DNA of 64,000 nt from Streptomyces sp. BK208 (GCF_004364245.1 NZ_SOAV01000009.1:248001-312000), one strand, 5' to 3'. Positions 40,660-50,603 are shown, counted from the first letter of the stretch. Program-made: numbers and translations. Notes: generated by a model from the letters alone, not told the origin.

Positions 40660-41739
40660 TCAGCCCTGGGTCTGCAGGCGGCTCAGTTCACGCTGGACGT
40701 GGTCCAGCGCGCCCTCCCGGCTGCCCGGCACACGACCGCGCAACGCGGCCAGCGGTGGGCCCAGTTCGCGGGCCCGCACCGCGTCGCGGATCCGCCCCCA
40801 CTGATGGTGGGCCCGGTCGGCGGCCGCCTCCACGGCGGGCGCCTGCGGGGGCTGCCCGGCACCGAGCCGGGTCTCGGCCACCGCCAGCCAGGCCCGGCAG
40901 CTGCGCACCGGGTCCCCCGCGAACATCGCCAGGTCGGCCCGGACCTCGGCCCAGTGCAGCGCGTCCTCCGAGGCGGGCCCGTACGCGTGGGCCGCGGCCC
41001 GCTCGTGCCGGGCGGCGAGCGCGTCGGCGTCCCCGTGCCGCCCGAAGCGCACCGCGGCGGCGATGACGGCGTGCGGGTCGCCCGCCACCGGCCCCGGCGC
41101 GGTCAGCACCAGGTCCGTCGAGGCCACCGCGCCGCCGCCCGCGGCGTCGGCGGCAGCCCGGGCCAGTGCCTGCTGGTGCAGCACGTCCGGCGGCGGCCGG
41201 TGCCCGCTGCGCAGGATCGTCGCGACACCCCGCATGTACGCCGGTACGGCCACCGTCCGCCGGGCGGGCGGCGGCGCGACGCGGCCGTAGACGGCGTTGT
41301 TGCGCCCGCAGTCGAGCGGGTGGGCGCGCAGCCACTGCCAGGTCTCGTGGTCGGCGTGCAGGTCGAGCAGCAGCGTCGTCGCGCCGCTCGGCCGCAGCCG
41401 CAGCTCCTCGCGGATCCAGTGCCAGGGCAGGGCGGTGTAGCGGACGGTCGCCGGGGTCGTGCGGGCCAGCGCCAGGTGCGGCAGGCGCTGGCGCCGGTCC
41501 AGCTGGAGCTGCCCGGCGACGTAGACGGTGAGCGGTCCGGGGGCCGCCGCGGCGGCCCGCAGCCGGGTCAGGACGGCCTGCGGCTCCAGCGGGTCGGCGA
41601 GTTCGACGACGTTCGCCGTGTCCGTGCCGGAGAGCACGGCGGGCGGCACGGCCGCGAGCACGGGGAGCACCGAGGCGGCGTCCACCAGGCACCCGCGGCC
41701 CACGGGCGCCGCCGCGAGCAGCAGCACGGTCCCGGGCAT
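40660..41739 (-). CDS. Hypothetical protein, possibly a degenerate caspase-like fold with helical tail
   Basis: 359 residues. I do not recognise a family with confidence. The N-terminal half alternates strand-like and helical segments, including PLTVYVAGQLQLD and TTLLLDLHADHE. These sit where caspase-like peptidases have their YxGHG and LLLDxCHS motifs, but the catalytic His and Cys are absent. The C-terminal 120 residues are helical and Ala/Arg-rich (RHERAAAHAYGPASEDALHWAEVRADLAMFAGD), TPR-like. The ATG at 41739 follows a GGGGGAGGGGA site; an upstream ATG at 41793 is less likely. Adjacent to the SpoIIE phosphatase gene on the same strand. Confidence 0.7.
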   Translation of the reverse strand: MPGTVLLLAAAPVGRGCLVDAASVLPVLAAVPPAVLSGTDTANVVELADPLEPQAVLTRLRAAAAAPGPLTVYVAGQLQLDRRQRLPHLALARTTPATVRYTALPWHWIREELRLRPSGATTLLLDLHADHETWQWLRAHPLDCGRNNAVYGRVAPPPARRTVAVPAYMRGVATILRSGHRPPPDVLHQQALARAAADAAGGGAVASTDLVLTAPGPVAGDPHAVIAAAVRFGRHGDADALAARHERAAAHAYGPASEDALHWAEVRADLAMFAGDPVRSCRAWLAVAETRLGAGQPPQAPAVEAAADRAHHQWGRIRDAVRARELGPPLAALRGRVPGSREGALDHVQRELSRLQTQG

Positions 41740-41895
41740 GTCCCCTCCCCCTGTCGTTCCCTGTCGTTCCGCGTCGATCACGTACGGCAGCACCGTAGCC
41801 GTTGCGACCGCGCGGCGGTGCCTCCGGGCGTCCGGCGCCCGCGCGACGCGCTGCCCGCCCCGTGCCCCGCCCCGTGCGTGCCGCGGCCAGGGCGC

Positions 41896-43089
41896 CTACG
41901 GCCACACCGGCGGCCGCCCCGCCCGCCGCACCGCGAAGACCGTGGTGTCGTCCCCCAGCCGCCCCCGGCAGTGCCGCAGCGTGCCGTCGCGTACGACGTT
42001 CACCAGCCGCTGCGGCGAGGTGTCCGACGGGTCGCCCGCGACGGCCGCGACGACGGCCTCGCCGTGCGGGTAGAAGGCCCCGTCGGGATCGCGGGCCTCG
42101 GTGACCCCGTCGGTCACCAGCAGCAGCGTCTCGTCCGCGGCGAGCGCGGCGCGGGCGACCGGGAGGACGGAACCCGGCGTGAGCTCGCTCATGCCCAGCG
42201 GCAGACCGCCGGTCACCGGCAGCGGACGGACACCGCCGGGCCCGACCGCGAGCGGCGGCTCGTGGCCGAAGTTCACGATCTCCACGGCGTCCGGCTGGTC
42301 GAGGCGGAAACCCACCAGGACGGCGGTGGCGAAACGGTCCCCGTCGGCCCCGCCGAGGGCCGCGGTGTGCGCCCGGTGGCGGAGCATGCGGATCTCCAGG
42401 TGTCCGGCGACCACGGCGAGGTCCGCCTCGTGGTAGGCGGCCTCGCGGAAGGTGCCGAGCAGGGCCGCGGCCGCGTCCACCGCGCCGAGCCCCTTGCCCT
42501 GCACGTCGCCGAGGAGGACGCGGGTGCCGTGCGGGCCCGGCTGGATGTCGTAGAAGTCGCCGCCCACCCGCGCCTCGCTGTCCGCGGCGAGATACACGGC
42601 GGCGTGGTCCAGGCCGCCGAAGCCCGCCGGCAGCGGACGCAGCACCGTGCGCTGCGTGGTCTCCGCGATGTCCCGCATGTGCAGCATGCGCTGTTCGCCC
42701 GCGACCCGGAACGCGGCGGCCACCACGGCGACGAGCCCGCCGATGACGACGAGCATCAGCCCGGGCAGCCCGGTCTCGTCCCGGTGTCTCCAGACGTTGT
42801 CGGCGAGGATGTAGACGACGAGGGACAGCACCGCGAACACGGCGGTGCCGCGCACCCCGCAGAGCGCGGCGGCGACGCCGGGCACCAGGACGGTCCAGGC
42901 CACGATCTGGAAGACGTTCGTGGCCACGTCGGCCACCGCGATGGCCGTGAGCATCAGGAACGGGACCATCCAGGCGACGCTGTGGCCGCGCACGCTGAGC
43001 AGTTCGTGCCGGGACTCGGCGGCGGTCCGCCCGACGGCGAAGGCCAGCCCGCCGAGCACCTTCCGGCCGCCACGCACCGGCTCTCGCAC
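41896..43089 (-). CDS. Membrane-bound SpoIIE-type PP2C phosphatase
   Basis: About 397 residues with the GTG at 43087-43089; GTGs at 43099-43101 and 43075-43077 are alternatives. Four hydrophobic segments (VAWMVPFLMLTAIAVADVATNVFQIV, VLVPGVAAALCGV, AVFAVLSLVVYILA, GLMLVVIGGLVAVVAAAF) precede a PP2C/SpoIIE domain: VGGDFYDI, LLGDVQGKGL, NFGHEPPL, LLLVTDGVTEARD and DDTTVFAVRR, with the metal-binding acidic residues in place. It probably dephosphorylates an anti-anti-sigma factor in an envelope-stress or developmental switch. Confidence 0.88.
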   Translation of the reverse strand: MREPVRGGRKVLGGLAFAVGRTAAESRHELLSVRGHSVAWMVPFLMLTAIAVADVATNVFQIVAWTVLVPGVAAALCGVRGTAVFAVLSLVVYILADNVWRHRDETGLPGLMLVVIGGLVAVVAAAFRVAGEQRMLHMRDIAETTQRTVLRPLPAGFGGLDHAAVYLAADSEARVGGDFYDIQPGPHGTRVLLGDVQGKGLGAVDAAAALLGTFREAAYHEADLAVVAGHLEIRMLRHRAHTAALGGADGDRFATAVLVGFRLDQPDAVEIVNFGHEPPLAVGPGGVRPLPVTGGLPLGMSELTPGSVLPVARAALAADETLLLVTDGVTEARDPDGAFYPHGEAVVAAVAGDPSDTSPQRLVNVVRDGTLRHCRGRLGDDTTVFAVRRAGRPPVWP

Positions 43090-43214
43090 GTGTCCCCTCA
43101 CACGGGACAGCGAAACACGCCCCCGCCGGGCCCGCATCCGGACTTGCCAGTCCCGGCGCCCAGGTGTGCCCTGGTAGACGGGGGCAGACGGGGCGAGGCG
43201 AGAGGAGTGCGCCC

Positions 43215-43751
43215 ATGGCTCACGCGACACCCGCACACACGACGGCCACCGGCACCCGCACCGGCCCGGACCCGGGCACCCCCGGGCGCACGACGCCCGA
43301 CGTCTTCGGCAGGAGGACCCACCTGCTGATGAAGTGGGCGATGCCCGTCGTGACCGCGCTGGTCTACGGCTACTGGGTCGCGTCCGTCCGCCGCCACGGC
43401 GGCCCCATCACCGGCTGGAACCTGCTGATCGGCTTCCTGTCGGTGCTCGCGTTCGCCGTCCTCTACTTCGCGGTCCGCGCCGTCTCCCGACGACTGCCGC
43501 GCGAGGCCCACGCGGCACTGTGGGGAGCGTTCGCGGGCAGCGCGCTGGGCTTCCTGTACTCGGGCAGCGGCGTCGCCATGTTCACCTGCGTCCTCGCCTC
43601 GCTGCTGCTCGCGGCGGCGGTGACGGCCACGCTGATCTACCACTACTACACCCACCGGGACGCGGCGGACACCCGCGCGGCCTGGGAGGCCCGCGAGGCC
43701 GGGAGGGCCCACGACGCCCGGACGGCGGTCCGGGCGGCGCGCACCACCTGA
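43215..43751 (+). CDS. Multi-pass membrane protein, function unknown
   Basis: 178 residues. A Thr/Pro/Gly-rich N-terminus of about 30 residues precedes four hydrophobic segments (MKWAMPVVTALVYGYWVA, GWNLLIGFLSVLAFAVLYFAV, ALWGAFAGSALGFLYSGS, FTCVLASLLLAAAVTATLIYHYY) and a charged Ala/Arg tail. GAGGAG lies before the ATG. Divergent from the phosphatase gene. No motif is recognised. Confidence 0.8.
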   Translation: MAHATPAHTTATGTRTGPDPGTPGRTTPDVFGRRTHLLMKWAMPVVTALVYGYWVASVRRHGGPITGWNLLIGFLSVLAFAVLYFAVRAVSRRLPREAHAALWGAFAGSALGFLYSGSGVAMFTCVLASLLLAAAVTATLIYHYYTHRDAADTRAAWEAREAGRAHDARTAVRAARTT

Positions 43752-43823
43752 CCGGCTCGTCTCCGGGGGCCATTTGCAGTCACGCCGGTCGCCCGGCGGG
43801 CCCGCGGGGGTTTGTCTCGAAGG

Positions 43824-44744
43824 GTGCTCCCCCGCCTCCGGGGCGTCCTGTCGGCCGTCCTGCTCGCCCTCGCCTGCCTGCTCGCGCCGTGCGCCACGCT
43901 GGCGGGCTGGGCGGTGCACGGGCCGGCCGACACCGACCGCTACGTCGCGGCCGTCGCGCCGCTCGCCGACGATCCCGACGTCAGGGAGGCGGTGGCCGAC
44001 ACGCTGGGCGACGGCTTCACCGGGCTCGTCGACGAGGTCACGGCCGGCCCCGTGAGCGGCAGCGTGCGGCTCTTCGTGCGGGACGCGGCCCGCTCGTTCA
44101 CCCGTACCGAGGCCTTCCGCGAGGGCTGGGACGCCGCCAACCGCACCGTCCACGCCGCCGTCCTGCGCGCCCTGCGCGACGACGGGGCGGCCGGGCGCCC
44201 GGTCACCGTCGACCTGGCCCCCGTCACCGAACGCGTGCGGGACCGGCTCGCCGAGGACCACGTGCCGTTCGCCCGGCGCATCCCGGTCCGGCACACCGCG
44301 GTCACCGTGTTCCCGGCCCACGAGACGGACCGGCTCAGGAAGGGCTACCACGTGCTCGACGTCGCCGCCGTCTGGCTGCCGCTGGCGGCCGTCGTCTTCG
44401 CGCTCACCGGCATCGCCCTCGCCGCCCGCCGCCGCCGCGCCGTCACCGCCGCCGGGATCGGCACCGCCCTCGGCGGGGCGCTGCTCGCGCTCACCGTCGT
44501 GGTCGGCCGCCGGCTGACCGTCGCCGGACTCCCCGGCCCGGTGGACGGTCCCGCCGCGGGCGCCGTCTACGACGCCCTCACCGAGACCCTGCGCACCGCC
44601 TCCTGGCTCCTGGTCGCCCTCGGCCTCACGGTCGCCCTGGCCTCGTGGCTCACGGACCGCTACGGACACCGGCCGCACCGCCGCAGCCGGGCGCCGCGGG
44701 CCGCCGAGCCGTCACCGCCCCGGCCGACGCGCACCGGGCTCTGA
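43824..44744 (+). CDS. Membrane protein with large extracytoplasmic domain, function unknown
   Basis: 306 residues. One N-terminal membrane segment (GVLSAVLLALACLLAPCATLAGW) is followed by about 140 residues likely outside (DTDRYVAAVAPLADDPDVREAVADTLGDGF, TDRLRKGYHVLDVAAVW) and three more segments, ending in a basic Arg/Pro tail. The DTDRYV ... PLADDPDV wording is common to a family of Streptomyces integral membrane proteins of unknown role. I chose the GTG at 43824; an in-frame TTG at 43812 is possible. Confidence 0.78.
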   Translation: MLPRLRGVLSAVLLALACLLAPCATLAGWAVHGPADTDRYVAAVAPLADDPDVREAVADTLGDGFTGLVDEVTAGPVSGSVRLFVRDAARSFTRTEAFREGWDAANRTVHAAVLRALRDDGAAGRPVTVDLAPVTERVRDRLAEDHVPFARRIPVRHTAVTVFPAHETDRLRKGYHVLDVAAVWLPLAAVVFALTGIALAARRRRAVTAAGIGTALGGALLALTVVVGRRLTVAGLPGPVDGPAAGAVYDALTETLRTASWLLVALGLTVALASWLTDRYGHRPHRRSRAPRAAEPSPPRPTRTGL

Positions 44745-44801
44745 GCCCGGAGTCGTTGCGGGAGTCGCCGGCCGGGGCGGCGTCCGGCGGGGGGGGGCGG
44801 C

Positions 44802-46886
44802 TCAGACGCCGATGTCGCGGCCGTCCGCGCGCCACACCGCCACGACCGCCGGGCGCACGATCTTCCCCGGCCCGTCGGGCCAGTTGCTGGCCGGCCGCTC
44901 CACGGAGGCGCCGTCGACCTCGCCGGGGTGCTGCACGGCGACCAGGACCCGCCGGTCCTGGACGAGCGGACCGCAGGTCTCCGCGCCGGTCGGCACGGTC
45001 AGGAACTGCTTCAGCTCGCCGCGCCGGTCGCCCCTGGTCGCCACACCGAAGAGCCCGTCGTGGGTGCCGAGGGCGTTGCCGTCGGTGGAGATCCACAGGT
45101 TGCCGTGGTCGTCGAAGGCGACGTTGTCCGGGCACGAGATCGGGCTGACCCGGTCCTTGGGGAAGCCCGCGAAGTAGGTCGCCGGGTCCTCCGGGTCGCC
45201 GGCGACGAGGAACAGCGACCAGCCGAACCGGGTGGCGTCGGCCCGGCCGCGGTGCTCGGTCAGCTCCAGGACGTGACCGTGCTTGTTGGCGTTGCGCGGG
45301 TTGGCCTCGTCGGGGCCCGCGTAACCGGCCTTGCCGCGGTTGGTGTTGTTGGTGAGGGCGACGTACACCTTGCCGGTGGTCGGCGACGGCTCGATGTCCT
45401 CGGGCCGGTCCATCTTGGTCGCGCCGACCTTGTCCCCGGCGAGCCGCGTGAACACGCACACCTCTTCGGCGCTCATCCCCTCGACGTGCGAGACGGCACC
45501 GCGCTCCGTGGCGGTGACCAGCGGGAGCCAGGTGCCGCCGCCGTCGAACTCGCCGTCGCGCGGCAGCGTGCCCGTCCCGTCGACCTCGATCGCCGGGGAG
45601 TCGCCGTCGAGCCTGGCGACGTACAGGGTGCCCTCGTCGAGCAGCGACAGGTTGTGCTCGCGGGCCCAGCGGGAGTTCCCGTGCCGCATCCGCTTGCTGC
45701 CGACGAACTTGTAGAAGTAGTCGAACCGCTCGTCGTCGCCGGTGTAGACGACCGGCCGCCCGTCGTGCGTCAGGCGTACGGTCGCCGCCTCGTGCTTGAA
45801 CCGGCCGAGCAGCGTGTGCTTGCGCGGGGTGGAGTCCGGGTCGTACGGGTCGAGTTCGACGACGTACCCGAAGCGGTGCACCTCGTTCGGCTCCCGCGCC
45901 ACGTCGAACCGCTTGTCGAACCGCTCCCACTTGCGCTCGGTGGCTCCGGTCCCGATCCCGTACCGCTTGTCGGTGGCGCTGGAGGCGTTGGCGAAGTACT
46001 GGTTGAAGTTCTCCTCGCCGTGCAGCGTCGTGCCCCACGGGGTGGTGCCGCCGGAGCAGTTGTTGAGGGTGCCGAGCACCTTGCGGCCGGTGCGGTCGGC
46101 GGAGGTCTTCACCAGGTCGGACCCGGCGGCGGGCCCGGTCAGCCGGAACTCGGTCGTGGCGGTGACCCGCCGGTTCAGCCGGTGCCGCGTGACGGGCGTC
46201 AGCCGGCCGCTCCCGCGCTCCTCCTCCACGGCGACGACGGACAGCCCGTGCGCGGCCCAGGCGATCTCGACCTGCTCGCGGGTCGGGTTCGCGGGGTCGT
46301 AGCCGCGGAACATGAGTACCTCGTCGGTGTACTCGTGGTTCGCGACGAGGAGCTGGCGGCCGTGCTCGCCCCGCAGCGGCAGCAGCGCCAGGAAGTCGTT
46401 GTTGTACCCGAACTGCCCCGCCTGCGCCCGGGCGCTCTGCCTCTCCGGGTCGAAGGCGGGCGCCCCGCGCAGAATGGGCTCACCCCATCGGATGACGACG
46501 TCCTGCCGGTACCCCTCCGGAACGGTCACGGTGTCGTCGGTGTTGGGAGCGACGGGGGTGAACCGCAGTCCGCGCGCTCCCTGATCCCCGGACGGCTCGC
46601 CGTTCCCGTGTCCCTTTCCGGCCGCGGGCGCGGCCTGCGCGGACGGCGCCCCCGCCACGCCCACCGCCCCGGCACCCGCCGCCGCGACGGTGACGACGGC
46701 GGCGGCACGCATCACGGAACGGCGGCTGAGCGCACCGGCGATGACGTCACCGACGTACTCGTTGCCGCTGGTGTTCGGCACCTCGTGGAAACAGGCGTCA
46801 CCGCACCGGAAACGGCAGGTCATCGCCGACCGGCCGCCGGGGTGCGAACCGGACGGTGTGCCGATCAACGGCAGGAGCTTGCGCAC
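44802..46886 (-). CDS. PhoX-family alkaline phosphatase/DUF839 protein, Tat-exported
   Basis: 694 residues. A hydrophilic N-terminal stretch with CRFRCGDAC precedes a Tat signal (LSRRSVMRAAAVVTVAAAGAGAVG, cleavage near AQA). The PhoX propeller follows: FGYNNDFLALLPL, VANHEYTDEVLMF, GTLNNCSGGTTPWGTTLHGEENF, RPEDIEPSPTTGKVYVALTNN and SCPDNVAFDDHGNLWISTDG, which include the Ca/Fe-binding acidic residues. It releases phosphate from organic esters outside the cell. The GTG at 46886 follows GGGGAG by 7 nt. A PHO box lies about 80-110 bp upstream, so PhoR-PhoP control is expected. Confidence 0.9.
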   Translation of the reverse strand: MRKLLPLIGTPSGSHPGGRSAMTCRFRCGDACFHEVPNTSGNEYVGDVIAGALSRRSVMRAAAVVTVAAAGAGAVGVAGAPSAQAAPAAGKGHGNGEPSGDQGARGLRFTPVAPNTDDTVTVPEGYRQDVVIRWGEPILRGAPAFDPERQSARAQAGQFGYNNDFLALLPLRGEHGRQLLVANHEYTDEVLMFRGYDPANPTREQVEIAWAAHGLSVVAVEEERGSGRLTPVTRHRLNRRVTATTEFRLTGPAAGSDLVKTSADRTGRKVLGTLNNCSGGTTPWGTTLHGEENFNQYFANASSATDKRYGIGTGATERKWERFDKRFDVAREPNEVHRFGYVVELDPYDPDSTPRKHTLLGRFKHEAATVRLTHDGRPVVYTGDDERFDYFYKFVGSKRMRHGNSRWAREHNLSLLDEGTLYVARLDGDSPAIEVDGTGTLPRDGEFDGGGTWLPLVTATERGAVSHVEGMSAEEVCVFTRLAGDKVGATKMDRPEDIEPSPTTGKVYVALTNNTNRGKAGYAGPDEANPRNANKHGHVLELTEHRGRADATRFGWSLFLVAGDPEDPATYFAGFPKDRVSPISCPDNVAFDDHGNLWISTDGNALGTHDGLFGVATRGDRRGELKQFLTVPTGAETCGPLVQDRRVLVAVQHPGEVDGASVERPASNWPDGPGKIVRPAVVAVWRADGRDIGV

Positions 46887-46964
46887 TGTGTTCTCCCCTT
46901 GGGAATCCCTGTATGCCCTGGTGTCAGCGCGACCGTAGGCGCACATACGTGCGGGGACCGGGCG

Positions 46965-46997
46965 TCGCGGTGAACGCCGGGTGAACCCGGGGAATCC
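46965..46997 (-). promoter_or_regulatory. PHO box (PhoP-binding direct repeats)
   Basis: On the minus strand two consecutive 11-bp units, GTTCACCCGGC (46986-46976) and GTTCACCGCGA (46975-46965), follow a third weaker unit GGATTCCCCGG (46997-46987). They fit the Streptomyces PhoP direct-repeat consensus and lie near the -35 region of the PhoX gene. Confidence 0.75.
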
Positions 46998-47158
46998 GCA
47001 GGGATCTGTGGGGACCGACGGTGACGTCTCGATCCGGCCTTGACGCGTCGCGGCCCGCATGGCAGACCCTGCACAAGATCACAAGCCGGGACCGCTAACC
47101 TTACGTGTCCGTCCTGGCCAGGGATTGACGGCATCAACTCACCCGAAGGGTTGCGCAC

Positions 47159-48775
47159 ATGGGCATTCTCACTCTCCTGCGGAACGCGTTCGGCCGGTCA
47201 CGCAAAGAACGGGCCGCCCAGGCGGAGGGTGCGACGCAGGAGACGGCACCGCCGGTCACCGCGCCGGAGCCGAAGCTCCCGTCCCAGCCCACCGCGCCCC
47301 CGGAACCGGCCGAGACGCCGGCCCAGCCGGAGTCCTCCCAGATCCCCGAGCCCCGCTCGGAACCCACCCCCGACGAGCACGACCTCGTCAAGGCCGCCTT
47401 CACCAACGTCACGGTCCCCAAGCCGACGGACCCGACGCCCACCCCGGAAGCGGAATCGACCCCGGAGCCGGAGGCGGCCGCCGAGCCGAAGCCGAACGCA
47501 GCACCGGAAGCGGAGGCGGCTCCAGAGGCAGCCGAGCCGGAACCGAAGCCCGAGGCAACCGAGGCGAAGCCGAAGGCAGCACCGGAAGCCAAGCCGGAGC
47601 CCGAGGCAGCGAAGACCGAGCCGAAGACCAAGGCGGAGCCGGAGACCAAGCCGAAGCCGAAGGCCGAGCCCGAGGCCAAGCCCGAGGCCAAGCCCGAGAC
47701 GAAGGCGAAGCCCGAGGCCAAGCCCGAGCCCGAGACGAAGGCGAAGCCCGAGTCCGAGCCCGAGACGAAGGTGAAGCCCGAGTCCGAGCCCGAGGCCAAG
47801 GCGAAGCCGGAAGCCAAGGCCAAGCCCGAGCCCGAGCCCGAGACGAAGGCCAAGCCCGAGCCCGAGGCCAAGGCGGAGCCCGAGGCCAAGCCGGAGCCGA
47901 AGCCGAAGCCGAAGCCGAAGGCAGCCAAGGCGGAGCCGAAGGCAGCCGAGGCCGATCCCGCGACCACGCACCCCGCACCCGCCGACGGCGAGGACACCCC
48001 ACAGGGGCCACCCGCACCCGACAACGAATCCGCCACGGGTGGTGCGGGTGGGAACCGGAACGCCGAAGGCGAAGCCGAGGCGTCCCCGGCGCCCGCCCAG
48101 CCGGAGGCTAAGCCCGCCACCCCCGCCACCCGCCTCCGCTCCCACGCCCCCGGCCTCGCCGCCGCCTACAAGGCAGCCGGCACCGCCCTCAAGAAGCACG
48201 ACCTCACCGGCGCCCGCGCCAAGGTCCACCTCGTCCTCGACCGCTCCGCGTCCATGCGCCCGTACTACAAGGACGGCTCCGCCCAGGCCCTCGCCGAGCA
48301 GACCCTCGCCCTCGCGGCGCACCTCGACCCCGAGGCCACGGTCCACGTCACGTTCTTCTCCACCGAGCTGGACGGCACCGGCGAGCTGACCCTCACCGAC
48401 CACGAGAACAAGATCGACGAGCTGCACGCGGTGCTCGGCCGCATGGGCCGCACCAGCTACCACGCCGCCGTCGAGGCCGTCCTCGCCCACCACGACAAGG
48501 AGGCCGCCCCCGGCACCCCCGCCCTGGTGGTCTTCCAGACCGACGGCGCCCCCGACGCCAAGACCCCCGCCACCCAGGCCCTGACGGACGCCGCGGCGAA
48601 CCACCCGCACGTCCACTTCGCCTTCGTGGCGTTCGGCGACCCGGAGAACAAGGCCTTCGACTACCTCCGCAAGCTGAAGACGGGCAACGCCTCCCACTTC
48701 CTGGCCGGCGAGACGCCCAAGGAGCTCACCGACAAGGAGCTCTACGAGGGCGTCCTGGCCGCCTGGCGCCCGTAG
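47159..48775 (+). CDS. VWA-domain (TerF-like) protein with long Glu-Pro-Lys repeat region
   Basis: 538 residues. A short N-terminus ([20 protein letters not shown]) precedes about 260 residues of Pro/Glu/Lys/Ala low complexity ([11 protein letters not shown]-type heptad-like repeats, roughly residues 40-300). The last 220 residues are a VWA domain with MIDAS motif [33 protein letters not shown] and [10 protein letters not shown]. Similar VWA modules occur in TerF/TerY proteins of Ter stress complexes, fitting the TerD- and TerB-like genes elsewhere in the window. The repeat region probably acts as an extended spacer. No export signal. Confidence 0.85.
   Translation: MGILTLLRNAFGRSRKERAAQAEGATQETAPPVTAPEPKLPSQPTAPPEPAETPAQPESSQIPEPRSEPTPDEHDLVKAAFTNVTVPKPTDPTPTPEAESTPEPEAAAEPKPNAAPEAEAAPEAAEPEPKPEATEAKPKAAPEAKPEPEAAKTEPKTKAEPETKPKPKAEPEAKPEAKPETKAKPEAKPEPETKAKPESEPETKVKPESEPEAKAKPEAKAKPEPEPETKAKPEPEAKAEPEAKPEPKPKPKPKAAKAEPKAAEADPATTHPAPADGEDTPQGPPAPDNESATGGAGGNRNAEGEAEASPAPAQPEAKPATPATRLRSHAPGLAAAYKAAGTALKKHDLTGARAKVHLVLDRSASMRPYYKDGSAQALAEQTLALAAHLDPEATVHVTFFSTELDGTGELTLTDHENKIDELHAVLGRMGRTSYHAAVEAVLAHHDKEAAPGTPALVVFQTDGAPDAKTPATQALTDAAANHPHVHFAFVAFGDPENKAFDYLRKLKTGNASHFLAGETPKELTDKELYEGVLAAWRP
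47440..47950. repeat. Low-complexity coding repeat (Glu-Pro-Lys-Ala)
   Basis: Runs of GAGCCCGAG, GCCAAG and GAGACGAAG repeat irregularly within the VWA gene, the sort of DNA that varies in length between strains. Confidence 0.8.
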
Positions 48776-48803
48776 GTCCCGCCGGCACGCGCCGGAGCCA
48801 CCC

Positions 48804-48840
48804 TCGGGGGGTGGACGGGGAACCCCCGTCCACCCCCCGA
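48804..48840 (+). terminator. Intrinsic-type terminator after the VWA gene
   Basis: A 16-bp perfect stem (48804-48819 with 48825-48840, TCGGGGGGTGGACGGG arm) with a five-base loop, followed by AAACGCG rather than a T run. Confidence 0.85.
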
Positions 48841-48871
48841 AACGCGTGTGAGGCGAGCCCGGCCGGACCAG

Positions 48872-48877
48872 TAGGAT
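48872..48877 (+). promoter_or_regulatory. -10 element of the leaderless metG promoter
   Basis: TAGGAT lies 7 nt before the metG ATG at 48885. No ribosome binding site is present. Confidence 0.55.
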
Positions 48878-48884
48878 TTCGACC

Positions 48885-50501
48885 ATGGCGGCCACTGGAA
48901 CCGAGAAGCAGGGGGCGAAGGCGTACTACGTCTCGACCCCCATCTACTACGTCAACGACGCTCCTCACCTGGGCCACGCCTATACGACCGTCGCAGGCGA
49001 CGTGCTCACCCGCTGGCACCGCCAGCGCGGTGAGAAGGTGTGGTACCTCACCGGCACGGACGAGCACGGTCAGAAGATCATGCGCACGGCCGAGGCGAAC
49101 GGGGTCACCCCGCAGGCCTGGGCCGACAAGCTCGTCACGGAGGCCTGGAAGCCCCTGTGGGAGCACCTGGAGATCGCGAACGACGACTTCATCCGCACCA
49201 CGCAGAAGCGGCACACCGACCGCGTCCAGGAGTTCGTGCAGGACCTGTACGACAAGGACGAGATCTACAAGGGCGGCTACGAGGGCCCGTACTGCGTGGG
49301 CTGCGAGGAGTACAAGCTCCCCGGCGAGCTGCTCGACGGCGAGGGCGAGTACGCGGGCCAGAAGCTGTGCCCGATCCACAAGAAGCCGGTGGAGATCCTC
49401 AGCGAGGAGAACTACTTCTTCAAGCTGAGCGCGTACAGCGAGAAGCTGCTCGCCCACTACGAGGCCAACCCGGGCTTCATCCAGCCCGAGTCCGCGCGCA
49501 ACGAGGTCGTGAATTTCGTCCGCCAGGGCCTCCAGGACCTCTCCATCTCCCGCTCGACCTTCGACTGGGGCGTGCCGGTCCCCTGGGACGACAAGCACGT
49601 CATCTACGTGTGGGTCGACGCCCTGCTGAACTACGCCACGGCGGTCGGCTACAACGAGAACCCGGAGAAGTTCGAGTCGACGTTCCCCGCCGACGTGCAC
49701 CTGGTCGGCAAGGACATCCTCCGCTTCCACGCGATCATCTGGCCGGCCATGCTGATGGCGCAGGGCCTGCCGCTGCCCGGGAAGATCGCCGCGAACGGCT
49801 GGCTGATGGTCGGCGGCGAGAAGATGAGCAAGTCCAACCTGACCGGCATCAAGCCGCAGGACCTGACCTCGCACTTCGGCGTGGACGCGTACCGCTGGTA
49901 CTTCCTGCGCGCGATCGCGTTCGGCCAGGACGGCTCGTTCTCCTGGGAGGACTTCTCCGCCCGCTACACCAGCGAGCTGGCCAACGACTACGGCAACCTC
50001 GCCTCCCGCGTGGCGGCGATGGTCAACAAGTACTTCGGCGGCGAGCTGCCGGCCGCGACGGCCGACGGTGACGCGGAGAAGGCGATCCACGACGGCCTGA
50101 CCAAGGCGGTCGCGGAGGCCGACCGGAAGATCGGCGAGGAGCTGGACTTCCAGGGCGGCATCCTGGCGGTCTTCGACTTCGTGAAGCAGGTCAACGGCTA
50201 CATCACGGAGCAGGAGCCGTGGAAGGTCGCCAAGGACGACTCGCCGGAGGGCAGGGCCCGCCTGGCGACGATCCTCTACACGGCCGCGGAGTCCCTGCGC
50301 GCGGTGGCGGTCCTGCTCAACCCCGTCATGCCGGACACTTCCCAGAAGCTCTGGGACTCCCTCGGTGCCGAGGCCTCCCTGGGAGCCCTCGCGGACCAGC
50401 GGGTCCAGGACGCGGCGGACTGGGGCCGGCTGTCCGCCGGCGCCACCGTCACCAAGGGCGCGGTGCTCTTCCCGCGTCTTGAGGAGAAGCCGACCGCGTA
50501 A
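48885..50501 (+). CDS. metG: Methionyl-tRNA synthetase
   Basis: 538 residues, class [21 protein letters not shown] contains the HIGH-type motif (HLGH), and GEKMSKSN is the KMSKS loop (about residue 313). A Cys pair CVGCEEY with LCPIHK forms the connective-peptide zinc knuckle region. An anticodon-binding helical domain follows ([23 protein letters not shown]). No C-terminal tRNA-binding extension, normal for this length. Essential cytosolic enzyme charging initiator and elongator tRNA-Met. Likely leaderless, and monocistronic between two strong terminators. Confidence 0.97.
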   Translation: MAATGTEKQGAKAYYVSTPIYYVNDAPHLGHAYTTVAGDVLTRWHRQRGEKVWYLTGTDEHGQKIMRTAEANGVTPQAWADKLVTEAWKPLWEHLEIANDDFIRTTQKRHTDRVQEFVQDLYDKDEIYKGGYEGPYCVGCEEYKLPGELLDGEGEYAGQKLCPIHKKPVEILSEENYFFKLSAYSEKLLAHYEANPGFIQPESARNEVVNFVRQGLQDLSISRSTFDWGVPVPWDDKHVIYVWVDALLNYATAVGYNENPEKFESTFPADVHLVGKDILRFHAIIWPAMLMAQGLPLPGKIAANGWLMVGGEKMSKSNLTGIKPQDLTSHFGVDAYRWYFLRAIAFGQDGSFSWEDFSARYTSELANDYGNLASRVAAMVNKYFGGELPAATADGDAEKAIHDGLTKAVAEADRKIGEELDFQGGILAVFDFVKQVNGYITEQEPWKVAKDDSPEGRARLATILYTAAESLRAVAVLLNPVMPDTSQKLWDSLGAEASLGALADQRVQDAADWGRLSAGATVTKGAVLFPRLEEKPTA

Positions 50502-50518
50502 CGCGCTCGCTACAGCAG

Positions 50519-50552
50519 GGGCCCGGGAGAAGCAGAGGCTTCTCCCGGGCCC
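50519..50552 (+). terminator. Terminator after metG
   Basis: A perfect 15-bp stem: GGGCCCGGGAGAAGC (50519-50533) and GCTTCTCCCGGGCCC (50538-50552), AGAG loop. Confidence 0.88.
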
Positions 50553-50603
50553 TCCGCGTTTGCGAAGATCGAACGACAGCCATCTCACGTGGGGGGACTT
50601 TCC

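Noticed and set aside
44785-44801. G-run before the phoX stop considered as a programmed frameshift site
   Set aside because: It lies outside the coding region, after the stop of both converging genes.
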